DNA of 64,000 nucleotides from Bacillus albus (lineage in GTDB: Bacteria; Bacillota; Bacilli; Bacillales; Bacillaceae_G). The stretch is taken from NCBI RefSeq assembly GCF_001884185.1, contig NZ_MAOE01000109.1:1-64000 (forward strand), written 5' to 3'. Both the position numbers and the translations under genes were made by a program. Positions 16,208 to 24,661 of the stretch are shown one piece after another. The notes beneath the pieces were generated by a model that made no database searches, was not told the origin of the DNA, and saw nothing but the letters and a program-made list of their open reading frames with translations. Numbering within the stretch: the stretch's first letter is position 1; each line of letters opens with the position of its first letter.

Positions 16208-18764
16208 ATACGCGGTAAAATCAATGAAACAAAATTGGCTGCGAAATATGTTGATTGCTCTCGGTGCAGCTTTAGGTGTTATGTTAGCAACGATGTTATT
16301 ACTTGGTAATCAATCAGTAGAACAAAGTGTGAAGGAACAAGTAGTAAGTCGGTATGGAGATTATAATTTACAATTTGGCTATATAAAAAACGATATGTAT
16401 TTAAATAATGAAAGTTTAAAAGGAATAGATGGCTTAGAAAATGCTGAAAAAATATCAAAAGCACTTATACCGTATCCTTTTCCACATTATAAAGAATTAT
16501 CGGGAAAGCCATCTTACTGGGGTGTTGAGCAAGATTCTCCAGAAATGCATTCTTATAAAATATTAGAAGGACGATATCCGAAAGAAGGTGCTGAAGTAGC
16601 ACTGACAAAAGGGTATACAGATCGTGAAAATATACGGGTAGGAGATACGATTAAACTGCCATTTCCACAGCATGGTGAAAAGACTGTGAAAGTTGTCGGT
16701 ATTTTAAATCCACCGTTAATGGCGTCAATGGGACATAGTGCTTATTTTCCAATCCATTGGCTTCAAAAAGAATTAAATTTACCAAATCAATTCAATCTCG
16801 TTCAAGTGAAAGTACAAGATGTAAATGTGAAAAAAGCAATTGCTTTTGATGTACATAAAAAGATTGAAAATATAAAGGTGGACCAACGTACTTATGTAGA
16901 TAAGGCATTTGAACGACTAAATGTAATGAAGCCATTAATTTTTAGTTTAGGTGGTATTGCCTTATTTGTTGTAGCCCTTTTAATAATGGGAAGTTTCTTC
17001 TTATCTGTCAGAAGTCGATTTAAGCAATGGGCATTATTACGTGCACTTGGTAGTAATCCAAATCAAATTATATTAGTCGTTTTATTAGAGGCTTTATGTA
17101 TTGGGGCAATCGGATCACTAGCAGGAGTTATTCTTGGAGCAGGTACGCAAACAATTGCAGCATCATTCATTAACAAATGGGTGAATATTGAGGAAGCAGG
17201 GAAAGCATCATTCTCGATTTCAGGCGAGATTTTACTCATTACGTTTTTATTAGGGATAGTTATGTCTATCATAGGGGCCATTATACCTGCTTTCATGGTT
17301 AGAAAGATTCCGCCAGTTCAAGCACTTCGGCCAGGTCTTCCTAGTAATGAGAAAAAAGAAAAGAGATGGAGCGCTTTTAGCCTTAGCATTCTAATCATTG
17401 GTACTGTTATTGGACTCACGGGTAACATATTAGAGCAGTATATCGGTTTTAATCCAAGTGCGATAGGTGCGCTGTTATTTGCGGTCGGTTTGTTATTTGC
17501 GATTCCGTTATTTATTCGTATGATAGCACCAGTAATTGCAAAACCACTTCAAATGATATTACGAATTGAAACGACAATTAGTAGCCGGAATGTAATTCGT
17601 TATCGGAATAAGGCAGCTGTGTCAGTTGCTATATTAGCATTTGGTTTTATGTTAGCGCTTGTTGGGACGATGTATATAAACTCTATTTACGAAGGCATGA
17701 AAGATGGGTTACAAAAACATTTACCGGCTGATTTAGTAATAAGAATTCCAATAGAATCGCAAAGTACTGAAGTATTACCATTTAGTTGGATGGAGCAGAT
17801 TAAAAAAATTGATGGTGTAGAAGAGAGCGTAGCAAATGTTACTGACTTTACAGCGAAACTTATAAATTATGATTTTAAAAAAGCGGATCCAGAGTGGTAT
17901 GAAAATGTGAGGAAAGATGATTTTGAATATGATGTGATAGAGGTTGTGGGGAATGACATTGTTGCTTATCAAAAAGTAACAAAAGCGAAAGTGATTACAG
18001 GACAAGATTTAAATAAGCCATTAAAAGATGGTGAGGGAGTCGTTACGAAGAGAACTGCTAAAACATTAGGGATTCAGTTGCATGATACGATTGAAGTACA
18101 AGGAAAAGGGAAAGAAAAACAAACGATTAAAGTCGTTTCGATTATTGAGCAAGGATTAAGGGGAAGAGGATTAGACATTTTCGTAAATGAACAATGGGTT
18201 CGTGATAAGTTTCACGTGCAAGGATATGAAGCAATTCAAGTTATGACAAATTCTAATCAATCATTTGAAGAGATTAAGAAGCAAGTAAAACAAATTACAA
18301 ATAATAAAGAGAATGTAGAAGTTATTAATAGTCATGAGTTATTAAAAGAACAGGAGGAGTTATTATCGCAAATGATGATGTTAATTCGCTTGTTAGTCGT
18401 AATTGTTTTTATTATTTCTGGTATAGGGTTAATGAATGCGATTGTCTCAAGTTTACATGAAAGACGTGCTGAAATTAGTATGATTCGTGCGGTAGGAGCT
18501 ATTCCGAAGCAAATGAGACGGATCGTTTTATTAGAGGGAACTTTACTTGGAGCGATAGCTGGTTGTATTGGCATTTTTGGCGGGATTTTGTTTAGTTATA
18601 TTGTGTTATCAAGCTTAGATCTAACGGTTATTATCATTCCGTATAATCAAGTTTGCATATTAGCTTTTGCTAGTGTGGTGCTTGGAGCAGGAGCAGCATT
18701 GATTGCGTCATTACAATTAAGAAAGTTTAAATTAAGTGATACTTTAAAGGAGTTATCAGCATAA
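16191..18764 (+). CDS. FtsX-like ABC permease
   Basis: 857 residues with two FtsX/MacB halves. A membrane segment lies near residues 15-40, then a periplasmic-type (here extracellular) domain, then three membrane segments at about 245-375; the pattern repeats with a second extracellular domain and final membrane segments from about 720 to 850 (HERRAEISMIRAVGA is the conserved cytosolic loop). Such permeases export or resist lipophilic drugs, bacteriocins or lipoproteins. AGGAGG is eight bases before ATG 16191. No two-component system is adjacent, so the substrate is open. Confidence 0.9.
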   Translation: MRWVIKYAVKSMKQNWLRNMLIALGAALGVMLATMLLLGNQSVEQSVKEQVVSRYGDYNLQFGYIKNDMYLNNESLKGIDGLENAEKISKALIPYPFPHYKELSGKPSYWGVEQDSPEMHSYKILEGRYPKEGAEVALTKGYTDRENIRVGDTIKLPFPQHGEKTVKVVGILNPPLMASMGHSAYFPIHWLQKELNLPNQFNLVQVKVQDVNVKKAIAFDVHKKIENIKVDQRTYVDKAFERLNVMKPLIFSLGGIALFVVALLIMGSFFLSVRSRFKQWALLRALGSNPNQIILVVLLEALCIGAIGSLAGVILGAGTQTIAASFINKWVNIEEAGKASFSISGEILLITFLLGIVMSIIGAIIPAFMVRKIPPVQALRPGLPSNEKKEKRWSAFSLSILIIGTVIGLTGNILEQYIGFNPSAIGALLFAVGLLFAIPLFIRMIAPVIAKPLQMILRIETTISSRNVIRYRNKAAVSVAILAFGFMLALVGTMYINSIYEGMKDGLQKHLPADLVIRIPIESQSTEVLPFSWMEQIKKIDGVEESVANVTDFTAKLINYDFKKADPEWYENVRKDDFEYDVIEVVGNDIVAYQKVTKAKVITGQDLNKPLKDGEGVVTKRTAKTLGIQLHDTIEVQGKGKEKQTIKVVSIIEQGLRGRGLDIFVNEQWVRDKFHVQGYEAIQVMTNSNQSFEEIKKQVKQITNNKENVEVINSHELLKEQEELLSQMMMLIRLLVVIVFIISGIGLMNAIVSSLHERRAEISMIRAVGAIPKQMRRIVLLEGTLLGAIAGCIGIFGGILFSYIVLSSLDLTVIIIPYNQVCILAFASVVLGAGAALIASLQLRKFKLSDTLKELSA

Positions 18765-18771
18765 AAGATTG

Positions 18772-18858
18772 CTATACCCCGCTCATACAAAGAACAAAGA
18801 AAACAAATAAAATGATGACAATACCAATGCCGAAGTTAAATACGAGAGTACTATCCAT
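18772..18858 (-). CDS. 28-residue membrane microprotein
   Basis: A short frame with an excellent ribosome site (AGGGAGG, eight bases before the ATG). Residues 8-24 (FGIGIVIILFVFFVLC) form one membrane helix; a short polar start and MSGV end flank it. Its 3' end is only eight bases from the stop of the convergent ABC permease gene. It resembles sporulation or stress microproteins of Bacillus in size and design, but I do not recognise the family. Confidence 0.6.
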   Translation of the reverse strand: MDSTLVFNFGIGIVIILFVFFVLCMSGV

Positions 18859-18883
18859 ATATGTAACCTCCCTATTTGAAAGT

Positions 18884-18915
18884 AAAAAGCACTCTAGTGA
18901 AGAGTGCTTTTTTAT
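18884..18915. terminator. Bidirectional hairpin
   Basis: AAAAAGCACTCT and AGAGTGCTTTTT with a five-base loop and a T-run on the plus strand. It lies upstream of the microprotein's ribosome site. Confidence 0.7.
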
Positions 18916-19015
18916 TTTGAGTCTACTGAACAACTTTGAGAAAAGGATTCATGCATGTAAAGAGTTACATTATTTTATGTGTTTATACTTTGAAATGAGT
19001 AAGTCCTTGTGAGAG

Positions 19016-19047
19016 ATAAAAAAAAGACACTCTTTTGAGTGTCTTTA
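19016..19047 (-). terminator. Minus-strand terminator
   Basis: On the minus strand AAAGACACTC-aaa-GAGTGTC is followed by eight T. It comes directly after the stop of the candidate small frame at 19045-19185. Confidence 0.75.
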
Positions 19048-19185
19048 ACGATGACAAAATGTGCCAATTGCTTGAGTTTGATAAGGCGCTAATATCCGTT
19101 TTAACGCCTTTTCTTTGATCAAGAAGTGTAGCAACAGCGATTCAAATAAAATTGTACCATTTGTTTCATAGGTGTGCGTATGCAA
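19045..19185 (-). CDS. Candidate 46-codon small protein
   Basis: A minus-strand frame beginning at TTG 19185 and ending exactly at a minus-strand terminator. The product is basic and amphipathic (FESLLLHFLIKEKALKRIL in its middle). There is no clear Shine-Dalgarno, so the start is uncertain. The terminator shows that some minus-strand transcript ends here, which is the main support. No family recognised. Confidence 0.3.
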   Translation of the reverse strand: MHTHTYETNGTILFESLLLHFLIKEKALKRILAPYQTQAIGTFCHR

Positions 19186-19266
19186 TTATGCATATTCCGA
19201 TTGGAGGGAAATGAGGTGTGAAAAATGAATGAGTATATATAGAACATTTGATAAGGAGAGAGAAGG

Positions 19267-19746
19267 ATGGATATACATAAGTTAACGGTAGAAGAAGCAA
19301 ATGAGGTAAATACGTGGACGTACGAAGAACCTTATAATTTGTATAGTTTTTCAGGTGAGGAAGAAGTAATAGAAGAATTATTAGATGGGACGTATTATGG
19401 CTGCTGTGACGATAAGGGAGCGTTTATTGGCTATTTTTGTTTTGGGGAAAATGCACAAGTGCCAGGGGGAAGAGATGCTCATTTATATGGTGGAGAAGGT
19501 GTAATTGATATCGGACTTGGTATGAAGCCAGCGTTAACAGGGAAGGGGCTGGGGAAAAATTTTTTTCAAGCTGGGATAGCCTTTGCTGCAAAAGAATATA
19601 AGCCGAAAACATTCCGGCTTAGTGTAGCGACATTTAATACGAGAGCAATTACGCTATATAAAAATATAGGTTTTCAGCAAGGTCCTATTTTTTTGAGCCG
19701 GGGAAGAGAATTTATGCTCATGGAATACGAAAGACCGTCAGTATGA
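19267..19746 (+). CDS. GNAT family N-acetyltransferase
   Basis: 159 residues of the GNAT fold. Acetyl-CoA binding motif A is MKPALTGKGLGKNFF, followed by FRLSVATFNTRAITLYKNIGF, the typical motif B. The region GGRDAHLYGGEGVIDIGLG forms the beta-4 strand. The substrate is unknown. ATG follows AAGGAGAGAGAAGG. Ends in a hairpin shared with yutG. Confidence 0.88.
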   Translation: MDIHKLTVEEANEVNTWTYEEPYNLYSFSGEEEVIEELLDGTYYGCCDDKGAFIGYFCFGENAQVPGGRDAHLYGGEGVIDIGLGMKPALTGKGLGKNFFQAGIAFAAKEYKPKTFRLSVATFNTRAITLYKNIGFQQGPIFLSRGREFMLMEYERPSV

Positions 19747-19760
19747 AACTGACGGTCTTT
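19730..19760. terminator. Bidirectional hairpin
   Basis: AAAGACCGTCA pairs with TGACGGTCTTT; the 5' arm is inside the end of the acetyltransferase gene. Confidence 0.8.
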
Positions 19761-19769
19761 CATGTCTTA

Positions 19770-20261
19770 TTATTCCGAATGCTCAGCTCTGTGCGCTAAG
19801 CGGCTTGAAGCAGCGGCAGCAATTCCGCCAACGATATCATCAAGGAATGTATGCACCTTTCCAGATGATTTATCATTTAAGTATTCTAAAATACCAGGTT
19901 TTAATTTATCGATATATCCAAAGTTCGTGAATCCGATAGAACCGTACACATTAACGATAGAAAGTGCAATCACTTCATCAATTCCGTATAAGCCTTCATC
20001 ACGTTTTACGATATCTTGTAATGGCTGACTTAACATTCCTTTTTCAGTAAGGACATCGAGTTCGATACCTGTAATCAGTGCATTTTGTACTTCACGTTTT
20101 GATAATACACGCTCAACGTTATAACGGCATTCTGACATCTCTAAATTTGGATGATATTTTTTTTGAAGAAAATGAACAAGCTCAGCAATATCGTCAATTG
20201 TTACACCGCGCTCTTGTAATAGTTGTAATGCTCTTTCTTGTAGTTGATTTGATTCTTTCAT
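19770..20261 (-). CDS. yutG: Phosphatidylglycerophosphatase A-related protein YutG
   Basis: 163 residues of the PgpA/YutG superfamily. It has the helical domain with conserved acidic motifs: GIELDVLTEKG, DEGLYGIDEVIALSIVNVYGSIGFTNFGYIDK and HTFLDDIVGGIAAA. B. subtilis YutG lacks the membrane helices of E. coli PgpA and is soluble, as here. The start is ATG 20261 behind AAAGGTGAT. Position between yutF and yutH is as in B. subtilis. Confidence 0.88.
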   Translation of the reverse strand: MKESNQLQERALQLLQERGVTIDDIAELVHFLQKKYHPNLEMSECRYNVERVLSKREVQNALITGIELDVLTEKGMLSQPLQDIVKRDEGLYGIDEVIALSIVNVYGSIGFTNFGYIDKLKPGILEYLNDKSSGKVHTFLDDIVGGIAAAASSRLAHRAEHSE

Positions 20262-20381
20262 GTTTATCACCTTTTTTTCTTTTTAGTATTTGTATACGTT
20301 TCGTTGCTTTATCACGTGCATAGGAATGAAAGGCGAGCACAAGCTCATATATATAAAGAAAAACCATAGGTGGCGAATGCG

Positions 20382-21383
20382 ATGATTCATCATATTTATG
20401 AGCATTATCATATGCATGTTAAAGAATTAATCCCCCTTGGCCCCTATAAAAGCTTTTGGATTCGCAACAAAATTTATGTACTTGTTCCAATTGGAGAAAT
20501 GGAGGAAGAAGTACTTGTAGAGATGAAAAAGCTCAGTGACTATATGAACCAGCAAGGGGATATAACTGTAGCGACTTTCGTTCCGACTATACACGGCTAC
20601 TATGTAAGTGAGATAGAAGAACAAAATTACTGCTTATTAAAAGGTATGCGTGCGTTAGAACGACATGCTACATCATTAGGAAGTGAGCTTTCGATATTCC
20701 ATAAACGAGGTGCTTTTTTTCCGGAAGAGATCGAACAATTAAGCCGCATTGGTGAATGGAAAGCGTTATGGGAAAAAAGGCTCGACCAATTAGAAAAGTT
20801 TTGGCAATCACAAGTGATGAACCACCCTACAGACGTATTCGATCAATTGTTTATTGAATCCTTCCCGTATTACTTAGGAGTTGCAGAAAATGCAATTCAA
20901 TATGTTGTTGATACAGAGATGGATGATACGCCGCAACTAACTGATGCAGCAACCATTTGCCAAGAACGATTCACACCTTTATTATGGCATCAAACGAAGC
21001 GTCTCAAACTTCCTTTTGATTGGGTGTATGATCACCCAACTCGAGATATGGCAGAATTAATCCGCTATATGATGATAGAAAAAAAGAAAGACTGGGAGCA
21101 AACAATCGTTCAATTTGTTACAGATTACGAACGAAATTATTCGCTATCCTCATTTGGTTGGCGCCTATTATTTGCAAGGCTCCTGTTCCCACTTCACTAT
21201 TTTGAAACAGTCGAACGATATTACCAAACAGGAAACGAAGAACAAAAAAGCATATATAGAGATCGCTTAGAAGCCATTTTACACGATGTGAACCGCTCAG
21301 AGCAATTTATGAAGCACTTTTATGGATCACTTCGTTTACCAGTTGATAAGCTCGGGATTAGAAAATTAGATTGGCTGTCTTAA
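20382..21383 (+). CDS. yutH: Spore coat-associated protein YutH
   Basis: 333 residues of the CotS/YutH kinase-like coat protein family. The fold is that of an aminoglycoside phosphotransferase-like kinase with degraded motifs: no HGD catalytic loop is visible, while LLWHQTKRLKLPFDWVYDHPTRDMAELIRY replaces it. In B. subtilis YutH is a sigma-E dependent spore coat protein. The start at 20382 is eight bases after AGGTGG; GTG 20370 overlaps that ribosome site. Confidence 0.88.
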   Translation: MIHHIYEHYHMHVKELIPLGPYKSFWIRNKIYVLVPIGEMEEEVLVEMKKLSDYMNQQGDITVATFVPTIHGYYVSEIEEQNYCLLKGMRALERHATSLGSELSIFHKRGAFFPEEIEQLSRIGEWKALWEKRLDQLEKFWQSQVMNHPTDVFDQLFIESFPYYLGVAENAIQYVVDTEMDDTPQLTDAATICQERFTPLLWHQTKRLKLPFDWVYDHPTRDMAELIRYMMIEKKKDWEQTIVQFVTDYERNYSLSSFGWRLLFARLLFPLHYFETVERYYQTGNEEQKSIYRDRLEAILHDVNRSEQFMKHFYGSLRLPVDKLGIRKLDWLS

Positions 21384-21390
21384 AAATATA

Positions 21391-21418
21391 AAAAAGAGAC
21401 CGATTGAGGTCTCTTTTT
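21391..21418. terminator. Hairpin after yutH
   Basis: AAAAAGAGACC pairs with GGTCTCTTTTT around a six-base loop. Confidence 0.85.
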
Positions 21419-21444
21419 TATATACCACAATTGTATGTAATACA

Positions 21445-21660
21445 TTATGCCCCTACTTGTTGATCTGCACATATATTTAAAATGAATTGATGTTGTTCGA
21501 TTTTTTCATTTACTTTACTCAATAATTCTTGCTGGATTTCTTTAAATAAAAATTGATAGCTTGCATTCCATGTTGGTATAACGGATGAAAGGTCTAATAA
21601 ATACTCTTTTTTCTTTTCTAGTTCTTGAATTGTTAAAAAAGTGTTCCCCATTTTTGGCAT
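21445..21660 (-). CDS. Small coiled-coil protein of unknown function
   Basis: 71 residues, mostly helical with heptad-like charge (IQELEKKKEYLLDLSSVIP, EIQQELLSKVNEKIEQHQ). No signal or membrane segment. The ATG follows AGGGGG at seven bases. No family recognised. Lies convergent with yutH and upstream of an intergenic repeat. Confidence 0.65.
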   Translation of the reverse strand: MPKMGNTFLTIQELEKKKEYLLDLSSVIPTWNASYQFLFKEIQQELLSKVNEKIEQHQFILNICADQQVGA

Positions 21661-21786
21661 GTGTCGTCCCCCTATGTTTTTACTTTATATGTGTGAACGA
21701 TTCTATAGTATTAATTATCTCATTTTTTGAGAAGGATTTCCAATTTTGCTTTATGATGTTAAAGGGGGATTGTTATTTGAATAAAA

Positions 21787-21810
21787 AAAGAGACCCATTT
21801 GGGTCTCTTT
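21787..21810. terminator. Hairpin
   Basis: AAAGAGACCC pairs perfectly with GGGTCTCTTT around a four-base loop. It adjoins the repeat at 21811-21960. Confidence 0.6.
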
Positions 21811-21960
21811 CTAGGAAGCGATGTCGCTTCCGCTTTTAGATTAATATCTAGCTCCAGCGGCTAAAATGTTCGGTGGCTTCGCTTCTTCCGCCGAGGCAAA
21901 AAGCGCCTCTATGTCAGAAGCTCCATCCTCCTCACATTTTGAAAGAGCCGCTTCCGCTTT
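21811..21960. repeat. GC-richer palindromic intergenic repeat after yutI
   Basis: This stretch is clearly GC-richer than its surroundings. GGAAGCG-atgt-CGCTTCC (21814-21831) is a hairpin, and AGCGGCTAAAATGT (near 21856) pairs with ACATTTT...AGCCGCT (near 21934-21952), folding most of the element. The wording CTAGCTCCAGCGGC is one I have seen as a dispersed repeat in Bacillaceae genomes. It ends three bases before the yutI stop codon. Confidence 0.6.
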
Positions 21961-21963
21961 TAA

Positions 21964-22200
21964 TTAAAATACTTGTTCTACTTCAATAACGCCTGGTACT
22001 TCTTCAAGTAATGCGCGTTCGATACCAGCTTTTAGTGTGATTGTAGAACTTGGGCAGCTGCCGCATGCACCCATAAGGCGTAATTTTACGATACCTTCTT
22101 CAATGTCTACTAATTCAACGTCTCCGCCATCGCGAAGTAAGAATGGACGTAATTTATCTAATACTTCTAGTACTTGTTCTTGCATATGTGGGTTTTCCAT
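21964..22200 (-). CDS. yutI: Nfu/NifU C-terminal domain protein YutI
   Basis: 78-residue NifU C-terminal domain protein, a carrier that delivers Fe-S clusters. The conserved core is [20 protein letters not shown] and [11 protein letters not shown] with the cluster-binding C-X2-C. Full length for the family. ATG follows GAAAGGAGTCG. It works with yutM (30841-31194) and may be under control of a SufR-like regulator. Confidence 0.95.
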   Translation of the reverse strand: MENPHMQEQVLEVLDKLRPFLLRDGGDVELVDIEEGIVKLRLMGACGSCPSSTITLKAGIERALLEEVPGVIEVEQVF

Positions 22201-22406
22201 TTTTATCGACTCCTTTCATCAGTTTTATTATAATCAAGATAGAGGGGAAAATCTATTTTTTCTGTTCTTGTTTTAATGTCGAAATTTTTTATCATGTTTA
22301 CAACGTGTTTTTTCAGTATAGGGGTATGGAATAAGTTTGTAAAATGATGTGCTTATGTACTAAGACATCTGAATATACTGTTGAAACAAGAAGTGGGGGA
22401 GAAGAA

Positions 22407-22715
22407 ATGGTTAATGTGCAAGTGTATGGGACGAAAGTAATTTGTGCGAGCTGCGTTGGAATGCCATCTTCAACAGAAACGTTTGAGTGGTTACAAGCGG
22501 CGATTGGTCGTAAATATGAAGGACAAGAAAATAAATTTAATTTCGAGTATATTGATTTTCAAGAAGAACAAGAAGATGAAGATAAAAAAGCATTCGCAGA
22601 GCGCGTAGTGGAGGAAGATCTATTTTATCCAGTCGTTCTTGTAAATGGAGAAATTGTTGGAGAAGGAAATCCTCGTTTGAAGGATGTTTACGAAGAAATC
22701 GAGAAATATTTATAA
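22407..22715 (+). CDS. yuzD: YuzD family thioredoxin-like protein (DUF1462)
   Basis: 102-residue YuzD family protein. It has a thioredoxin-like layout with CASCVGMPSS near residue 12 (C-X2-C) and FYPVVLVNGEIVGEGNP, the cis-Pro loop. Function unknown, presumably redox. ATG 22407 follows GGGGGAGAAG. Divergent from yutI, as in B. subtilis. Confidence 0.88.
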   Translation: MVNVQVYGTKVICASCVGMPSSTETFEWLQAAIGRKYEGQENKFNFEYIDFQEEQEDEDKKAFAERVVEEDLFYPVVLVNGEIVGEGNPRLKDVYEEIEKYL

Positions 22716-22722
22716 AGCAGGA

Positions 22723-22753
22723 AGCCTTTGCGAATTTGCAAAGGCTCTTTTTT
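22723..22753 (+). terminator. Terminator after yuzD
   Basis: AGCCTTTGC and GCAAAGGCT form a nine-base stem followed by T-run; it overlaps the area just upstream of the next ribosome site. Confidence 0.8.
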
Positions 22754-22768
22754 ATTGGAGGGATAGAT

Positions 22769-23563
22769 GTGAAAAATGGAGTGAAGCATGCGTTACCGAC
22801 AGAAGTACAACAGTTGATGAAGCAGTACACAGTAGAATTAAAAGAAATTTTTTTGGATGAAAAAATAGTCGGGGTATATATTTACGGGTCCATCGCACTC
22901 GGTGCATTTCATGCAGAAACGAGCGATGTTGATTTTGTTACGGTAATAAATGATTCTGTGAATGAAGCTGAAAAACAGCAACTTGTCGAACTTCATAAGA
23001 AGCTTAGTAGTAGTACGTTAGGCAAAAGAATGGACGGTATGTATATTCCGCTTGCTGATTTAGGGAAATACAATGATGAAATGAATGAGTACGTGTATTG
23101 TGCAGATGGTAAAGCGAATATAGGTCATTGGGATATTAATGCGGTCACATGGTGGACATTGAAAAATCAAGGTATTACAGTAGTCGGGAAAGAAGCGGAA
23201 GATCTTTCGTTTCAAATAAGATGGGATGATGTAGTCAATACGATGAAATACAACGTAGAACAGTACTGGAGTGGAAAGGCGAAGCAGCCATATTTATTTT
23301 TTATAGAAGAGTGGGTAGAATCAGCTGTCGTTACGATGGGACGTATTTTATATACACTGGATCATAAAACAATCATTTCAAAAGATAGAGGATTGCAATA
23401 CTTGTTAGAACGTTCAGGGGAAGAATGGGGGATTTTGTTAAAAGAAGTAGCGAGAATAAGGCAGAATCCAAAAGAAAAGCGAATGCTCTCAAGATGGAGA
23501 AGAGCAGATATGACGAGGAAGTACTTACTGCATTTAATTGAAACGTGTAGAGAGAAATGGTAG
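22769..23563 (+). CDS. Aminoglycoside nucleotidyltransferase-like protein (DUF4111)
   Basis: 264 residues. The nucleotidyltransferase core motif GSIALGAFHAETSDVDFVTV has the G-S pair and D-x-D metal ligands. The C-terminal part is the DUF4111 helical domain shared with AadA/ANT(9) enzymes, with VESAVVTMGRILYTLDHKTIISKDRG typical of it. These enzymes adenylylate spectinomycin or streptomycin, but chromosomal homologues may have other substrates. The start is GTG 22769 behind TTGGAGGG. No mobile element borders it, so it looks native. Confidence 0.85.
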   Translation: MKNGVKHALPTEVQQLMKQYTVELKEIFLDEKIVGVYIYGSIALGAFHAETSDVDFVTVINDSVNEAEKQQLVELHKKLSSSTLGKRMDGMYIPLADLGKYNDEMNEYVYCADGKANIGHWDINAVTWWTLKNQGITVVGKEAEDLSFQIRWDDVVNTMKYNVEQYWSGKAKQPYLFFIEEWVESAVVTMGRILYTLDHKTIISKDRGLQYLLERSGEEWGILLKEVARIRQNPKEKRMLSRWRRADMTRKYLLHLIETCREKW

Positions 23564-23565
23564 GG

Positions 23566-23599
23566 AAAAAGACGATACAGTAGATTGTATCGTCTTTTT
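23566..23599 (+). terminator. Terminator
   Basis: AAAAAGACGATACA pairs with TGTATCGTCTTTTT. Confidence 0.88.
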
Positions 23600-23657
23600 T
23601 TAAATTGAAATTGGTATATAATGGTTTAAAAGGTTTAATTATACTGGAGGGGATATG

Positions 23658-24335
23658 ATGGACACGGAATTAGTTACATATAAAGAAAAGAATGTACAAA
23701 TGAGTATGCTCGAAGTAATCAGTATGATAGTAATTATTTTTGGGGTCATGTATGGAATTGGTTTTTTGAACTTTTTATATGACTCCTCATTATATCCGTG
23801 GTATGTAAATCATCTCATTTCACCTTTTACATTTTTTGTAATTATTTTAATGTATGCACCAGCGAGAAATTACTGTTTACATTTAATAAAATCATTACAA
23901 TTCAATCATTTTAAATATTATGTAACGATAGTAATAACAACGATTGTACTGCTTATATATCTTGCGGTATTAAATGTAGTTTTACCACATGGGCTTGTTG
24001 TGGATGAGTCTAATAGAGTAATAGAGCCTACTATAAGTGAACTCATTTTATACGTAGTTGTGCTCACAATTTTTGCGCCTATTTGGGAAGAAATTGTATT
24101 TCGAGGTATGTTTTTCGCGAAATTATCTCAGCGTTTTTCTACACTTAGTAGTGCCGTCATAAGTGCTTTCATATTTACTTTAGGTCACCCCCTTATAGTA
24201 GGTAGTATTTTATATATTTTTGGTATAGGTGTATGTTTAGCCTATACATATAAGAAAACAAATAATTTACTCGTTCCAATTGGGATTCATGTATTAAACA
24301 ATTCATTCTATTTATTATTGAATTTTCAACTGTAA
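23658..24335 (+). CDS. CPBP family intramembrane protease
   Basis: 225 residues with about six membrane segments. The CPBP (Abi) motifs are WEEIVFRGMFF (motif 1), FTLGHP (motif 2) and HVLNNSFY (motif 3), which form the glutamate/histidine active site of prenyl-protease-like enzymes. Often linked to bacteriocin immunity or protein processing, but no such cluster is here. ATG 23658 is seven bases after GGAGG. Confidence 0.88.
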   Translation: MDTELVTYKEKNVQMSMLEVISMIVIIFGVMYGIGFLNFLYDSSLYPWYVNHLISPFTFFVIILMYAPARNYCLHLIKSLQFNHFKYYVTIVITTIVLLIYLAVLNVVLPHGLVVDESNRVIEPTISELILYVVVLTIFAPIWEEIVFRGMFFAKLSQRFSTLSSAVISAFIFTLGHPLIVGSILYIFGIGVCLAYTYKKTNNLLVPIGIHVLNNSFYLLLNFQL

Positions 24336-24365
24336 AAAGACGCCTTTTTGAAAAGGGCGTCTTTC
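24334..24365 (+). terminator. Terminator
   Basis: AAAGACGCCTTTT pairs with AAAAGGGCGTCTTT after the CPBP gene. Confidence 0.82.
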
Positions 24366-24661
24366 CTATTTTGTAGTAAGTAGAAAGGGCTTTACAAGCA
24401 TTGTGTAGAGGCAAGGTAATACAAAATATAAATAGTTTCATGTGAAACATTTTTATTATCAAATATGTAAAATGTTTAACTTAGTGTATTAAACCTATCA
24501 TTCATAAGTATTTTAATATATTAAAAAGTAAAATGGAATAATTAACGGGTAATTGTAGGAATATATTCGATTTCTGTTCATTTTTATGAAATATATGTAC
24601 TTTTTGTTAGATTCCTTCTTTTTCTTTCTATAAAATACATGTATGTAGAAGGAAGAAAAGG
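24366..24661. other. AT-rich intergenic stretch
   Basis: Very AT-rich. Near 24606-24650 a weak promoter-like pair (TTAGAT, TATAAA) precedes the DUF2628 gene. I see no gene or RNA motif otherwise. Confidence 0.45.
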
